DNA of 64,000 bases from Isoetes taiwanensis (Eukaryota; Streptophyta; Lycopodiopsida; Isoetales; Isoetaceae), in NCBI GenBank assembly GCA_021234155.1, contig JAJEKV010000027.1:8482873-8546872 (forward strand), given 5' to 3'. Shown here piece by piece: positions 41,860-55,420 of this stretch (its first letter is position 1; the number at the start of each line of letters is the position of its first letter). Made by a program: the position numbers and the translations under genes. The notes under the pieces were generated by a model. That model saw nothing but the letters and a program-made list of their open reading frames with translations, did not search any database and was not told the origin of the DNA.

Positions 41860-44800
41860 GACCCTGTGCTTGGGGTTGAAGAAAACAGGTTACCTTACAA
41901 GGCTTATGAGACAAGAGAAATTTCGCGATGTGAGAACTCGCGAGATATGCCACTCCATGTACGCGTAAAGTACCAGAGCATGCAAACCACCGAAGCCGGG
42001 CCTGGCGCGGCAATACCCATCTTGCATTTCCTGCAGCACGGAAACCAGCCTGGCTAAGCTTGACCCCAATAACCAGTGCATAAAACAGGACAACCGGGCC
42101 CAATCTCCGGAGACATCAAATGCAGGCGATTCGACCCACTCCCACGATCCATTAAAGGTAAACTCATCGGTAATGTTGGGTGCACCTCAAAGGGAACAAA
42201 AGGAAGCGTAGTAAAATCTCATGTGATCTGGGGAGAATTGAACCACGTGTTCTCCTAGGATGAGCTGCTTCCGGCCTGCCATTGTGAAGACATCAAACTA
42301 GCTCTCGCAGCAATAAGCCGTGATACCGTAAAGTTCTGATATGAATTTAGTCAGTAAAGGTTGCTTGTATTGAGCGAGGAAGCAGGGAGCACAGAGCGGG
42401 GGAAAGGCTGGGAACTCATGCGGAAGCGTGGTGAAATTTGGAGAATGAACTAAAGCGAGACATAGACGAATCGGGACAGAGGCACAAGCTGCTGGTGGAA
42501 TATGAACAAAGGGTGCGATAAAGACTCCGGTTACTGGCGGTTAGATGTTAGCACAAAAGGCAATAGCTGCTGAATGGGTTTGGGAGTTCAGGCTATAATA
42601 ATAAACGACCGATCTTAGGCATTTCAACACCGGTGTCCTATGATTTGTTACAATATTGGCTATGGTCCATTTTTGTTGCTGGCGTGCGACAGATGCTGCG
42701 ATAAAGCATTAATAGAAGTTGGTCATCTTGTTCTCGTAGAGTTTAGCCCATGTTTTCCAGCGGTCAATACATCTAGGCTAATAACGAAATCCACAACCAA
42801 TAGTTGAGTTTTGCTTCAAATATTTTTATCCAGAAATGGCCACATTTTATCTGATTTCTTATGAAAGGCCTTGCCGGACGGCTTCGCGGATAAACAGATC
42901 GACATAGGCATATGCAATCAATGCTATACGCAGAGCTCCAGAATTTCACCCAGCGGTACGCTGGATCGTAAAAAAAACGCCACTCTTTACAGGAGGTATA
43001 AACATGAAGCTCGCCGCCACAAAATGATGCGACTGAGGCTTTGCGGTAAATCAAACGAACATGCAGACTGTCTCCCAAGCCTATTCTGCTTGGTTCTTAG
43101 CAGTACAAGTCTTTGAAGCAGTGGTTCAGACTTTCAAGCACAATCATATGGGGTGCTGAACCCTAAAGCAACGAATGCTGTCTTTTTAAATAAGGCCTGT
43201 TGCCATTCGAATCTCCAGGACGGCGCATTATTTACCATCTTCTAGTTCTTGCATTTCTTATTGTTCTCTATTTTTATTGCTTTTAACTCTATAATAAAGA
43301 GGTTTTCAACCCTGTCGTTTATTTGTGAAACCCAACTTCCGAACACATATTGCCAAAGGCTTGTTTTTGTAATATTTAGCCTCCATAGCAAGTTTTTAGA
43401 ATCGGCTTAATACTTTATGTTGGAACAAAATTTTTCTGTTAGGATATGTTTTCTTCCGTTTTTATGTTATTAAATATGGTTTAAGTTTTGGCTCGAAAGA
43501 CATGCCATGTCTTTCATTTTGTTGGAGAAATACCAAGAGATGCCTCGCATTTCCTAGGTCAAGTTCTAGATATAATACTCATTAACATTGTCATACACTT
43601 GGCCATTGTCACGGATAGAACCAAATATTTGAATATTCAAAACTAAAGTATGGTGTACCAATCATGTAGAAGATATTACTTTGTCTTGTTCCCAGTTCTG
43701 TGTTTCAGCTTGATCTGAATGTATTGTTATTCAACAAGCAGCAGAACGGCATGTTTGAGCTTATTAACACCCAAAGGTTTTAGACTTCGACTGTCATAAT
43801 TATGATGATAGAGTAACCCATCTGAGAGATGCAATAGCGTGTTTTGGTATGTCAAGATATGAACAACCGGCTAGAACATGAATTAATGAAAACCAGAGAT
43901 GTCGTAAAGCCTTGGTGCGGCTGCTTGCATTGGAGCTGGGGCCATGCAAGCTCTGTTTCGGGGGTTTGATCGCCTGCGGTCTTATTATGCAAAGTGGCAG
44001 AATAATGGTATATCAACATCTTTGTCCCGTATAAATGAATCAAATCTAAAGTGAATTAATTCAATAATAAAACAAAGAAATCAGACCCAGCAATACCAAA
44101 ATGATGTTTCATCCCGTTATTAAACAGAAGAATCATAAACAGCGAAAATAAATTGCACCGCAGAATCAAAGGAAAGTGCTACGAGTTCAGTATATTAATA
44201 CCCCAAAATTTAAAAACGCGTAAAACTTAACAAATGTATGGTTAAGAAATGGCAGAAAGCAAATAATACCGGTGCGAGAATGCATCGTTTGAAAAAATTA
44301 GATTATGTATGCAGAATAGTTTTATGAAGACGACATTTTTAATGTTTGGAGTCAAAATAAAGAGTATCTCGGCTCTTGTAAAGGCGGCATTGTCTTATGT
44401 TTAATGTTTGCTCAGTGGAGTGGAGCTGTTAACCTTCGAGGGGAGAAAATGTGAGAGAATAAGATGTCCTCATTGTGGTAATAATTAGGTTGTTGCGCTC
44501 TGGGGTAATGTTTGGTTATGGATGGCGGCACTTGATGTTCTGCATCTTTGGTGATTTCTTTCTAAGATAATACCATCAACACGTGAACGCTGCATGTTCG
44601 GGTTGCCAACAATAATAAGCCATGGAATGTTTCTTAAAGGCGGCACCAGCGCGCGAACGCATTTCTCTTTACCGGCTCAATTGTTCAAAATGCCAAAAGA
44701 TAATGAGAATTCTACTGCGGCATGTTTGCTGTTCGCCGCTCCGTGATGATTTGTATATATACGCGGATTGGTTATAGATACCGAATTTATGGAATGAAAA

Positions 44801-45436
44801 CATGTCTGGCAGCCAACTGCATATCTGCCGCTACGGTCAATCAGCAGCGTATCCGGTGCCCCTAATGGCTCCTCCGGTGCCCGAATGCACATCCTCTATG
44901 TAAAATGTATGCAATGTAATAAAGGCCAGTTGGTTTTGTGGCACCAGCACAACGGCAATCTGCCAACATTATCGGGCATCTCGCGTTCGTATGAGGCCAA
45001 TAACGACCAAATAAGAAGAAAATATTTTGCGGAGGGCTGACTGTCTGTTGCGGGGAACATTTATTGAAAACTACGGTTTTGGAATACGCTTTCCGGCTTG
45101 ACCTAGTGGGGCATTTTGCGCTTTGTAGCTGGCGAGTTACGGATTGCACGCCATGCGGGGTTTGTAATACGATGTTAGCGGATGCGCTGGTGGCACGATT
45201 ACGATTCCTCTGACGGCGCAACTATCAGGTATTTCCAGCCAGCTTCGGGCGAAACATCTGGTATTGGGGTTTTGATCACTCTATATATGATAATCAGGTG
45301 CCGCCTCCACAGATAAATTCCGGTGATTTTATTACCATATTAATTCCCGCCATACCGCCAAAGGCCGCCGCCCTCGAGCACGCGCCCTTCTGGAACCACC
45401 ATTCGCCCATGAGGCAATTTTATTTGGGATGTTCGC
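41860..45436. other. 3' part of block Q without a recognised gene
   Basis: Short frames only. The best is 41668-42057, which begins in the protease tail and continues into unknown sequence. A run of GAGCAG-like repeats near 42380-42420 is clearer in the other copy (61927-61975). GC content rises near 44640-45420 and this part has no second copy in the window. Confidence 0.5.
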
Positions 45437-45800
45437 GGGGACGCCTTCTAGAGTGGCTCTAATGCAAGGGTAAAACGAAGGCTTCTTGAGTACGACCCAT
45501 AAGGTCTCTGCAGGTTGAGATCGCTCTCTGTGACCTAGAGAAAAATGGCAAGGCTTAATCGCGGAAGAAGAAGAAGTAGGGAATGTAAAGAAGTCCCTAA
45601 CGCTGGAGAGATCGCCCGACCTCGCTAACTCTGCCATAAGAGACCGACCGAAGTAACATGGACACCCATCCCGGACCGCTAGATCGAAAAGGCTTGCAAG
45701 AGAGGCTGTGTGAACGGAGTTGCTAGAGAAGATCTGAAAGGGACTCCACAGACTTCTGGATAAAACATTCTAAAAGCTCGAGGTACCCGGTCCAAGTTTG
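45437..45800 (+). pseudogene. Methyltransferase-like gene fragment, copy 3, 5' truncated
   Basis: It starts at the residues equivalent to GTASRVALMQG of copy 1 and runs through the acidic and coiled-coil tail, with many frame changes. The upstream part is replaced by block Q sequence. Confidence 0.4.
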
Positions 45801-46454
45801 AAATGGTAAATGCCGCCAATAAACCGGTATGGATCACAAAACAATCTACCCGCTCAATACCGGGTAAATCAAGGAATTTTCTCAATGGAATGAGCATGCA
45901 TTTTAGCCATTTTTCAACTATCTTATACTTCCTAAATGCACTTTCATCAATCAACATCGCCTATATGCAAGAACGTATCTACCACATTTTTTCTTTGCAA
46001 TGATAAAGAAAAATCTCACTTCCTAGTATATCTCCCAGGGTCAGCATTTTCATTCATTCAAGAATCAATAACAATTAATCGAATCCCGTACAAGACTGCT
46101 TAATTCAAATCAAGTAATCAAGTGAAAAATATAAGGAAAAACATGGTAATCTAATGTTTTGAAGTCCTCATTAAGACACCTGTCTTCCTCAAAGAATCAC
46201 TGGAATCTACCAAAGGCCCCTCAAAACTCCGGCAAGAGCCCCCTTTCAAAAATTGCCTACCCGCTGCCTTGGCAAATCCCTGTTTCGCATTCTTGTCTTT
46301 GCTGTTTAATAATTGAGTTCTTGGTGTAATGGGAGCAGATCCGGGCGGCATTGACTTGTGCTATTTCTCGGGTTAACCGCTGGATCTCGGGCATTGACTG
46401 GATTTTAGGGTTCTGAGAGAATGTTCGATATATCCCACGCGTGCACAAAAAGGC

Positions 46455-46560
46455 GTTCTATATAGGTCGGCAGCCACAGTCAGTATTATTAACTAACGTG
46501 CTATGCCCACGTGAAAGTCGGTGTCCGCTATCACCCCACATGCCCGGGTGTACCACGCAT
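46455..46560 (-). promoter_or_regulatory. Minus-strand promoter with G-box, copy 3
   Basis: It is equivalent to 16451-16547. The TATA reads CTATATAG, and CACGTG remains near 46508. The second G-box is altered (CCACGCATG). Confidence 0.35.
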
Positions 46561-49500
46561 GGGGTGATTGGACGGGAATCTGGGGGTCGGGGTGATAGGA
46601 ATTTTTTTTAGTTCATATGGAGTCGCACGCTTCCCCCAAGAAACCCAAAATGGACTGGCCTAAATGAACCCTTTGAAAAATTCTTTTGCAAAAAGAATCT
46701 TTTGAATGCTTTATACCATGGAGGAATCTTTGCAAAAATCAGCTTTGATTTTTGGCTTAAAAGGATGCTGTAAATGGTGGAAAGTGGCAAATAGGCAATG
46801 AGCTGCGATGATGATGACATGGCAAAAGAGGTAATGAGGTAAGCCAAACAAGTTTACGCGGTATATTTTTTCTGGGTCAAAACATATGATGAGGTGGAGG
46901 GATGTAGTGATGTGGAAGTGTTGGTGGATGATGTGGCAAGATCCTCTTTATGATCTAAACAACTTATTTTGAAAAAATCTTGAAGAAAAAGGGAATCTTC
47001 AATGGGGTGACAGGTTGCATTAGCCACGCGGATGATGTGCATGATGACTTCGCAAATTTTCAAGTGGTGACATGGGTCGCTTTTTACTAGTGCATATAAA
47101 TTGCACACTTTAGGCAAATTCCTCCTTTGACTTGTTGCTTCCCCTTAGGAATTTTGCACTTTCCTACTTGACGCCTAGTGAGAGAATTTGACCCTAGACC
47201 ATGGAGATGGCCAAATTGAGGATTTTTTCATACAAGATAGAGAGGTGCGAGCGAATGGTGTAATGAAAGAGATGTTTTTACTAGAAAAATTCCTTAAGCC
47301 AATTTGGTTAGTAGGAAATGAAGGTTGGGGTAATGCACCTGTGAGGTCAGCGTGGAACTTTTGCATGATGAGCTTTGAGATATGGATCAGCGCGAAATAG
47401 TCATTAAGAACTCCAATGGAAATTCCATGTACCAAGAATCACTCATAAGGTCTTCAAACTTCAAAGTTGTTTTTACCGGACCACTGCATACTTCAGGTGA
47501 TCTTTCATGAATGTCTTCATCTTGGTCTTCAAGTGTCCACTTCATGTATTTCTAAAGATGTGTTCTCTTCAAATCAATGGTGTTGTGTATTCAAATCAAT
47601 ATGCAAGCATAAGTAAATCAAAGATGTATTCTTGTTTCTATGCTGCTACAAGATGTTAAACATGTAGAGACTCTTTTTTGTTTTCCTCTTCAGCCTTTGG
47701 TTCAATTCACTTTGTGTTATGTTAATCCTGTAAGGAGTTTGTTGGAAAAGAGTTTAAGAATGCAATGGAGATTTTGATAACCCGCACATGGCTCATAGCG
47801 CATAGTTTCCTAAGATCTATATACCGTATACAAGGCGGTGATAAGCCCTTGTGCTCCATTTGATTTGTTTACCATCTCATCTCTATAAGTTCTACCTTGG
47901 TTTCAGATTTGGGCTTTTAGTTCCGGGTAAGATTTGGGTTCCATTAATTCAACAAACCATATAAATGTTACTTGCCTACTTCTATTTGTATGTGTAATTG
48001 TTACAAGAAATTTATCGGGTGGCGGTGTCACCATGTTGGGGTGCATAAACTAGTGATTTCATGATACTTCCTCCAACTTTAACATTTGTGCAAAGTAGAA
48101 AATAAGAACTCTTTTATCACAGCTTGTAGGACTAGTTTGCTCCACCTAACCACAATAGACACACAAGCTTAATTTTGGTACATACACAGCCATGCGATCT
48201 TTAAGAGACGAACCAATGTGCTTTGTTGATCTAAATTATATTAAACTTCTAATTGGTGTTCTAGTTTTTCACGAGAATTCTAGTGTTTATTCCAGTTGGT
48301 AATTTGTTCCTCGTGTATAACTGGTCAAAGAAAGAGAATTTGATATCAGGACGGTAATACATTATGTAGCTGCCTCGCTAAAAAAATTGGTCTAAAAGAA
48401 GGAATTTTGATTTCATAGTTAGACGCGGCATCTTCCGCTATTTATTTCTATGTCGCATGAGGTTTGCAAAACCCGGTTGGCTAAAAGAAACAACAAATTT
48501 ATTTTTGCTCACAATTTTAAGTGGGCAATAGAACCCCATCGATTCCAACAAATCCAAAAAACAAAGGTGCACAGAGAAGTTGCAATTTGATGACTAAAAA
48601 GCTAGTTGGCATGGTTCAAGTATGAAAATCATACTTTTTTCCTTATATTTTAAAAATATCATATTTTTCTACATATGTGGATAAATCATTATGGTATAGA
48701 TATGTAAATTTAAGGCAATAATGCAAATGCAAATCAATGGGATTTAATACGGATGTAAAAATAACAATTCCCTGGAATCCATAGACCATATATCCCCAAA
48801 CCAAGTTAAAACATAGATTCGAGATAAAAAAAATAATTACATAAGCTCAACGAAAGTATTGGTTAAAGTAGTCCTTATTAGGAATTATTGAATTATTTTG
48901 GTAGAGCTTCGAGCCCCCATCTTCTGATATTCTAAAAGCTTAGACAAAGTCGAGCAAAAGATCAGATTCCCTCAAAGTCGTGATTTCATATTTTAAAAAT
49001 CATAGGGTGCCTCCAATCCTGCGAATTACAAGCAAAACAAGAGGTGCCCTAAATGGCGGACCGGGCACAGATTCCGCGGACGATCCGAATGATCGTAGTC
49101 CTGTGTGCACCCTCAAGTGAATATGGGAACAATAAAACCACATTTTCGTGGCAATAAAGCATGCAACTTCACACATTATGTTTCAATGAAAACAAAGGAT
49201 AAGACGAAGACAACAAAAGGTCATTGGGTAGATAGTGCATCCAATCAAGGCCAATAACTACCCTATTAATGATGTAAATTCACAAGAATATATCCCAGAT
49301 ATGAAAACATACATACAACAAACATATATGTAGGTTAAGTCGTAAGCCAAGATCCTTGAAGTGCCTATGTACATTTTAAGCTCATATTTTTTTAAAGAAG
49401 GAACTGCTTCAATCGTTTCCTCACATCAGAGGATGGTGTTGCGTTGCATGTAGCTGCACATCTTTGCCCTTGTGTAAATAGATTGCTATATTGAAAACCC

Positions 49501-50929
49501 TCGTCACCGCTATGTTGAGATATTTCTACCCTCAGTTCCAAGGATTCCAAGTATGGGAATTTTGATTCATCATATAGCATAATCACCACAAGAAAGAACG
49601 CGTAGAGAAAATGGATCCTGGATGTCCCTTAAAATAATTTTGGAGACATTTTTTTTGCCTAATAATTTCCTCTAATACTCAACCATTTCGCTTTTGGTCC
49701 ACCTCAAGTTAACAGTAAATGGAAATGCCCCCACAAAAATAGGTAAAAGGAAGAAAAGAATTGAAACACTTTGGACCGAATCCGTCCAAAATGGGTGATA
49801 TCCACGTGAATGAGCATGTAACCGTGGCAATAGGTTGGGTCCCCGCCGCCATTGAATCCCACTTGTAATTCTTTCCTACCAGCCCCACACACACAACCAC
49901 TAGAATCCCCAAGAACTAGGATAGGAATATTTTAAGCCATCTTTTTACATTGTGTTTTTGAAGTTTTCACATTTTTCCCAAATCTAATCCTTGGTGTTTC
50001 TTGAAATGTGAGATGTATGCAATTGATTATTCCAAAAGCTTATTCTCCTTAAAAATATGGCCTACTATTCAAACTAATTGGTGATTTTTATGTGATTAAA
50101 TGAGTACGTAAGATCATTTTTACGTTAAAAGCAAACATCAGGATTTGTAGAGATCTAACGACTTGTTTTTTATGTTTCTAATTCTAGATTTTAAAATATT
50201 TCAAATTCGTCTTAAATCCCTAGATGACTGCATGGACTCGATTAAGCATGTATGCACAATGTTCAAAAGCACTTAAAACTTTTTTTAGCATATTATTACT
50301 CTGGAAACAATGCTGGATCAATGACGTCTAAAACCAATTAAATGTACGGTCATATTTTAAAATTTCTTGTTTATTGTTTGACCATTGTTCATCACCAAGA
50401 GGTAAGAAGTCACCCTTTTATAGCAGCCAACTTAATAAACAAAAATGCCAGTGAAAGGATTTGGCTTTATAATAGCTAATCAGCCTAATAATTTAGGAGG
50501 CCCAGAAACTTTATATACGTTTATAAAGTTCTTTTAATACTATAGAATAATAATGAAACGTAAATAAGAAACATGGATATAGGACAAAGAAAGAACGCTT
50601 CAACGATGCCATATTTTTAAAAATATTGGAAATTACCAAAAGTGCCTCTAAGAATCTTTGATGTGTGCATCTTTTGGCTTCTTCCCGAAGACGATCCCGC
50701 TCTACAAAATGTGTTGGAATCCATCACCTTAAGACCTTTAATCTTCTTATATTCTTGATTTTTTCCCCCAATGGTGTGCATATTATATGGGGATATATAT
50801 ATGGGCATTTTTAAGGCTATCCGCCGTGGAGATAATATAGGGTTTCTTTTGGTGGCTAATCACCGCTGGGATCCTACCTGCCTTTGGCACCTTTGAGGTG
50901 ATGGCTTCCCCGGCCATATCAGCCCGCCT

Positions 50930-51850
50930 TATCACCATTTTAAAAAGAATGTATAAAAAGCTAATACATTCCCATCGCGCATTATGTAAAAAGCCTATCG
51001 TGATAAAGAAGAAGATATGGCAAAAATTAGGTGCGGAATTGGAGGGTCCTAATTGGCAAAGTGCCATAATGTCCTTTTTGAACCAAACATGTAAAATTAA
51101 TGCGTAAACCTTGTGGCTTTGACGCTAATGAGGGTGCAAAAAGTTGGTTTTGATGCTTTATTATAAAAATAAAAACATCACCACAAATAAATGTAAGGAG
51201 ATTCATAAGCGAATGAAGAATTGTTACTTATTAGAAACAACAAGAAAAAGAGCGACATAGATATTGTAAAAACCCATACAAAACACAAATAAGGTCGACG
51301 CACTTAATAATTTTGGTGTTTTAGTTACCATGAAAGATGATCCCGATATCGAAGAATCGGGCCCCTACCCTATCACCGCATCATTTAAAAGATGTCTCCA
51401 AATATTTTCCTGGCAACTACCAATACCCTTGTTCAACCTCACAGGCCACCCCCCATTACCTCCGATAGACTTATCCACTAATAGACGCCGAATGAATACG
51501 GATAAGACCCTGCTCAATTTCCTGGTTCTCAATTCTGTCATATTGCTCGCAATTCCATTGAATTCAAGGCTGCGGATATAGTCGTCATATCGCTAATATT
51601 AAGCATAACAACGTAAAATGGTACGTGCGCTACAACCTGCATGGAAATAAAAGTGGGAAGATAGAATAGATATAATTGAATCAGATTGGAAATACTTCAT
51701 CTTGACATGGTTTGTAAATAATGGAAATATGGTGGCACAACCACAAGGAACATATGATACAAAAGTTATAGGCCGGGCAAGAGGGGCCATTAATGATATT
51801 ATGCAGGCATGAAATTATAGAAACATGTAAAGAATACCTTTGACACCCCA
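50930..51850 (+). pseudogene. Coiled-coil and polar-linker coding segments, copy 3
   Basis: It is equivalent to 20918-21802, with recognisable pieces (EELLLIRNNKK, MKDDPDIEES) in several frames. Confidence 0.35.
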
Positions 51851-52039
51851 GCGACAATTCCCGGAGCGCGATTCCCCGCTGACCACAAATAACAAGGGAG
51901 CCATCTAATCCCTTTACGCCCTTTTGCTGGAATTGCAAAACACAAACCAGATCTCCAAATTTGGACATGGCGAAGAGAGACTTGATGCACAAAACAATCC
52001 ATGCATTCTGCAAATAGATATAAAGTAGGGATACACGCA

Positions 52040-52403
52040 CGCCAGAATTTTATGGAGAGAGCTATTTATTATCAGGGAAAGAGTTGCATTATTTCTTTGG
52101 CAATAATCAGATCCACCTGGAATGGCCATATGCAATTCAAAGAGACCTGTGGATGGTTGTGTCACGGGAACAATTATTGTTTTCAAAACGAATGCAAAGA
52201 TTAGTTGCACAAAGAAAGGCTCAATTTGCAATTTCCTTTCTATTTGCGAGACATATACCTTTGCAAGTGGTTTTCAATACTTCTTGGAAACATCCCCTTT
52301 CCTTCTATTCATATCTATAATGTTTTCTAGGAGGTTTTGGAACATTTTAAAACCTTTGAGCGAACTCATATATCTTCTTGGTGGTGTGATCCCCGACTTG
52401 TAG
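52040..52403 (+). pseudogene. Continuation of the P/Q-border gene
   Basis: The frame reads YFFGNNQIHLEWPYAIQRDL then WMVVSREQLLFSKRMQRLVA and QRKAQFAISFLFARHIPLQ. It is the clearest copy of the protein that starts in block P with the Tyr/Arg-rich segment. It is basic, probably helical and not recognised. In the first Q copy (32802-32960) it is broken. The frame decays after about 52300. Confidence 0.4.
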
Positions 52404-55400
52404 TCTCAAAGTCAAGATCTATATATATAGGCAACGCGTCATTCTTGTCCAAAACCATTTTGATTCAATGCTAGTCTTTGAAGTCTCTAGCTTAAGTCCT
52501 TAGATTATACCTCATCATCAAGCATATCCAGTTCCTCCAACTATTTTTTGTAGTATTTCTCTAGCGCTCACGTAGGTTCAAAACCCGGTTTAACCTCAGA
52601 ATCCCTTTTATCAATTCTAGTCTCTGAGCCTAAATATTTCTTTTGCTTTTCATTTTGTGTATTGTGCCTCATGTAGGAGATTTCAGCCTTGTTACGCTAG
52701 TCAATGCGTCTTGTCTGGCGGCGTCGCGAATTGCAAAGTGCATAACAAAGAGCTTAAAGAATGGGCAGGTAGTGCCTCCCGATAAATTTCTACTCTTCAG
52801 TTGAGGTCATCAACAGCTTTGGGCAGATTAGTTTGCCGGAGAAATTTGATAGCACTAATCAAGCTCCCGCCACTTTCAACCGTGATCTAACTCTTTTTAT
52901 TTCCATCACCATAGGTATCCTAATCGATGAAGAACATATTTGGAGTTGTTGGCTCTTCTTCTTGAGCTAGCTTTTGGTTACTTTGCTTCCTTTACCAAAA
53001 GCCGTGTTGCGGCCAGTTTACCGCTGAACTCTGAGGCTTGCTTTGGAGATACTAATTAGTAGGTACAATTTCTTACCAAGCTTGGCAACCCCAAGCAAGG
53101 TTCTTGTCTAGTTTTGATTTATGCTTCATAGTTCCAACAGATCGCCATGGTATGGCCCCTCGAAGGATGCATCCCTTCAAGATTGTTTTCAAATGGGGCT
53201 TTGTGGAAGATGTGAAGGATATGTTGCTTATGCGGATACCGAAATTGGATGATGTTGAGTTGTTGTGACAATTGGCTTTTAAATATAAGCAAAGAAAGTC
53301 GTAGTCGAACTTCCCACTCCAATGAGGGTTTGCGATTCACGTACGCCCTAGTTTCATCCCTAGAGTCCAAGGCTCCTCGAGCTTAAGCCTACACATATGA
53401 TCATGCTATTGTTTGGGGTTCTTGCCTACAACAATAGAATAGAATAGAATAGATTTTAGCCCCCACCTGAGACCAATTGGCCTATGGGACCCAAACAAAA
53501 AAAGAGCAGCTGTATTACCGACCAGGGATTTTAAAACCCCACCCGGGGGTTTTCGGTGGAAAACCTTAGCGTTAATAAGTATCTTGGCATACCCTGCAAT
53601 TAATTCGTACCCGACAATCCGCATCTCCGTAGGGACACAAATGAGTCCATATGCATCCATAACCTCCCGGAGGTATGACCTAACAAACCCACCGGACCAG
53701 AAAGCCAATAAATCGATGCAGCCAGCCGGTGCACTAGTAATCAAGCATATCGGGATAAAATCTTTGGGCGTATCCAGGGCATGACATTCATCCTCAATGA
53801 AGCTTCCGTACAATGGAAAACTATAAGTCCGCGCTTCTTCATGGGCGTTCGGTGTACAAGTATCGCGGGCCTCAGCGGTTTCCAGGGACGAATTTGTCGG
53901 CCGAAGGTGCCGCCTTAACGCGCGCCGCAGCATCCGCATCCTGGCGCCTATGTATGGTGCGCAGCATCGGGTACGCCTTTGGGTGCTCGGCAATTTCTTT
54001 GTCCCCACCTCGACGACTGCTTACCGGTACACCCCAAAGAAGGAGGGAACCAATCGAAGATGGGAGAAGCGGTCAAAAGCGAGTTTAATATGCTGCCTTC
54101 GTTGCGAACACAAATGCACACATTGTGCGGGATGCTGTTGATAATTTACCGCTGTGTAACTCTTCAAAATTTGGTCCAAGTAATAGGAGGTTCCCCCATG
54201 GGTCGGGTTGACACTTGTTGAACTCCTTCCACATGTGACGGCGGATTTACTTCTTCTAATCGTGTCAATAAATAATTTTTGATCTCCATATCATTAGAGT
54301 TGGAGGTTGAGAAATGGATGTTTTGCACAACTGCTTAAAGGTCGATGCTTTTGTTTTATGAATAGTGTATTTGCTTCTAAGCACGCCTATCCCTATACTC
54401 AATTTCATTGTCAAGCTCCCATCTTCCTAGGACCATAATGCTATCCTTTTGTCATTAACTCGCTTCTCCAAGTTGACGTGATTTCATTCCTTGTAACATT
54501 TCCATCTCCAATAAGCTATAATTGATCTTTTTGCTTTGAGAAGTGGTTCGAACATGGCTTACCAAATACCCATTGTGCATGACCGAGCTCCTTAATTGTT
54601 GCTAACTGGAAGTGTCCTCCCAGAATCTCTTGCATGTAGAAAAGTATTTGCTCGCTTGGAGATCACCCTAGAGATCAATCGGTAGGTTTGAGATATTAAC
54701 CCGACTCTTGAATAGTATTTGTGATGACATTTTTATCACAAATTTAATAGCTAGGTTGATTGACTACCCTTGGCAGAATTTGTTTACAATACTATGCCCA
54801 TGCTTCTAGGGGCTTTGAATACCATTCTTCATTAATCATCGCACTCATCTTGATGCTTCCCCGTGATCACCACCCAAAATATGATTCAAGTCAACTTCGG
54901 TCTTTGAGGTTGGGCCTCAAGTAGCTACCCGATGATCCGCCTTGATCTTCAACAACATCTTCTCTAGCATCGCCATCCGCTAACCAGCCGCGCCGTATTG
55001 GATCATTAGTGGACTGAGTTGGGGATGCTTCTTTTCATTTTGGGCTTCCACCGGGTCCTCCTCCCTGGATGTTCCATGCCTCTTTGTTGGAACTTTACAC
55101 CTACAAATCCCTTTTCAGATTGGGCACCTCCACCTCCACCACCAGGTGATATTCATGAGGAATTTGAAGTCGAAAAAATTTTGAACTCCGGTTTCTACCA
55201 TTCCGACTTTTATTATTTGGTTGGATTTCAGGAAGCGCTATTCTCCTTTGCAATCGTGCTCAAGAACCTCGAGAATGTTGTAAATGCTTCTAATAGAGTC
55301 GCCGGAAAGTTCCATCGCCTTACGTTAGAGAATCCTAGCCCGAATACTCCAGCTCCATGCCTCATTACCAACATTGTCATTTGTTAGAGGAGGATGTACT

Positions 55401-55420
55401 ACCCTTCGTAAGGCTAAAAG
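52400..55420 (+). pseudogene. Chromovirus remnant lacking reverse transcriptase, copy 2
   Basis: It is equivalent to 33084-36060. The C-terminal region is best here. One frame (55019-55387) reads APPPPPPGDIHEEFEVEKIL, then FYYLVGF and LENVVNASNRVAGKFHRL. This matches a proline-rich linker followed by the start and end of a chromodomain (EEFEVEKIL, YLV, ENL.NA..L...FH). The usual tryptophan after YLVKW is missing at the shifted middle. Chromodomains target integration to marked chromatin. The integrase core (FEHGLPNT) is near 54548 and the TATA near 52418. Confidence 0.65.

Larger units (their letters stand above)
32802..45436. repeat. Block Q, copy 1 (12.6 kb)
   Basis: Sequence from AATGGCCATATGCAATTC recurs from 52121 in the same order up to the window edge (which corresponds to about 44381 here). 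The last kilobase, 44382-45436, has no second copy in the window. It holds chromovirus-type remnants and a tandem array. Confidence 0.95.
45437..52120. repeat. Block P, copy 3, lacking the first 4.1 kb
   Basis: From GGGGAC..CTTCTAGAGTGGCTCTAATGCAAGGG on, it follows 15407-22079. The junction with block Q falls inside the methyltransferase-like gene. Differences from copy 1 are frequent and again often involve CTG, CAG and CCG. Confidence 0.92.

Noticed and set aside
44640-45420. Bacterial contamination suggested by higher GC
   Set aside because: No bacterial-type frame or operon is visible and the stretch is continuous with block Q; noisy base calls inserting GC-rich words explain it better.
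11304-45436. Blocks P as very long terminal repeats of one giant LTR element or an integrated virus
   Set aside because: No primer site or polypurine tract flanks P, P starts inside ordinary sequence with 3-base homology, and no capsid, polymerase or reverse transcriptase is visible.
53406-54008. 200-codon minus-strand frame in block Q copy 2
   Set aside because: It runs antisense to the gag region, is not open in copy 1 (34100-34710), and has no recognised motif.
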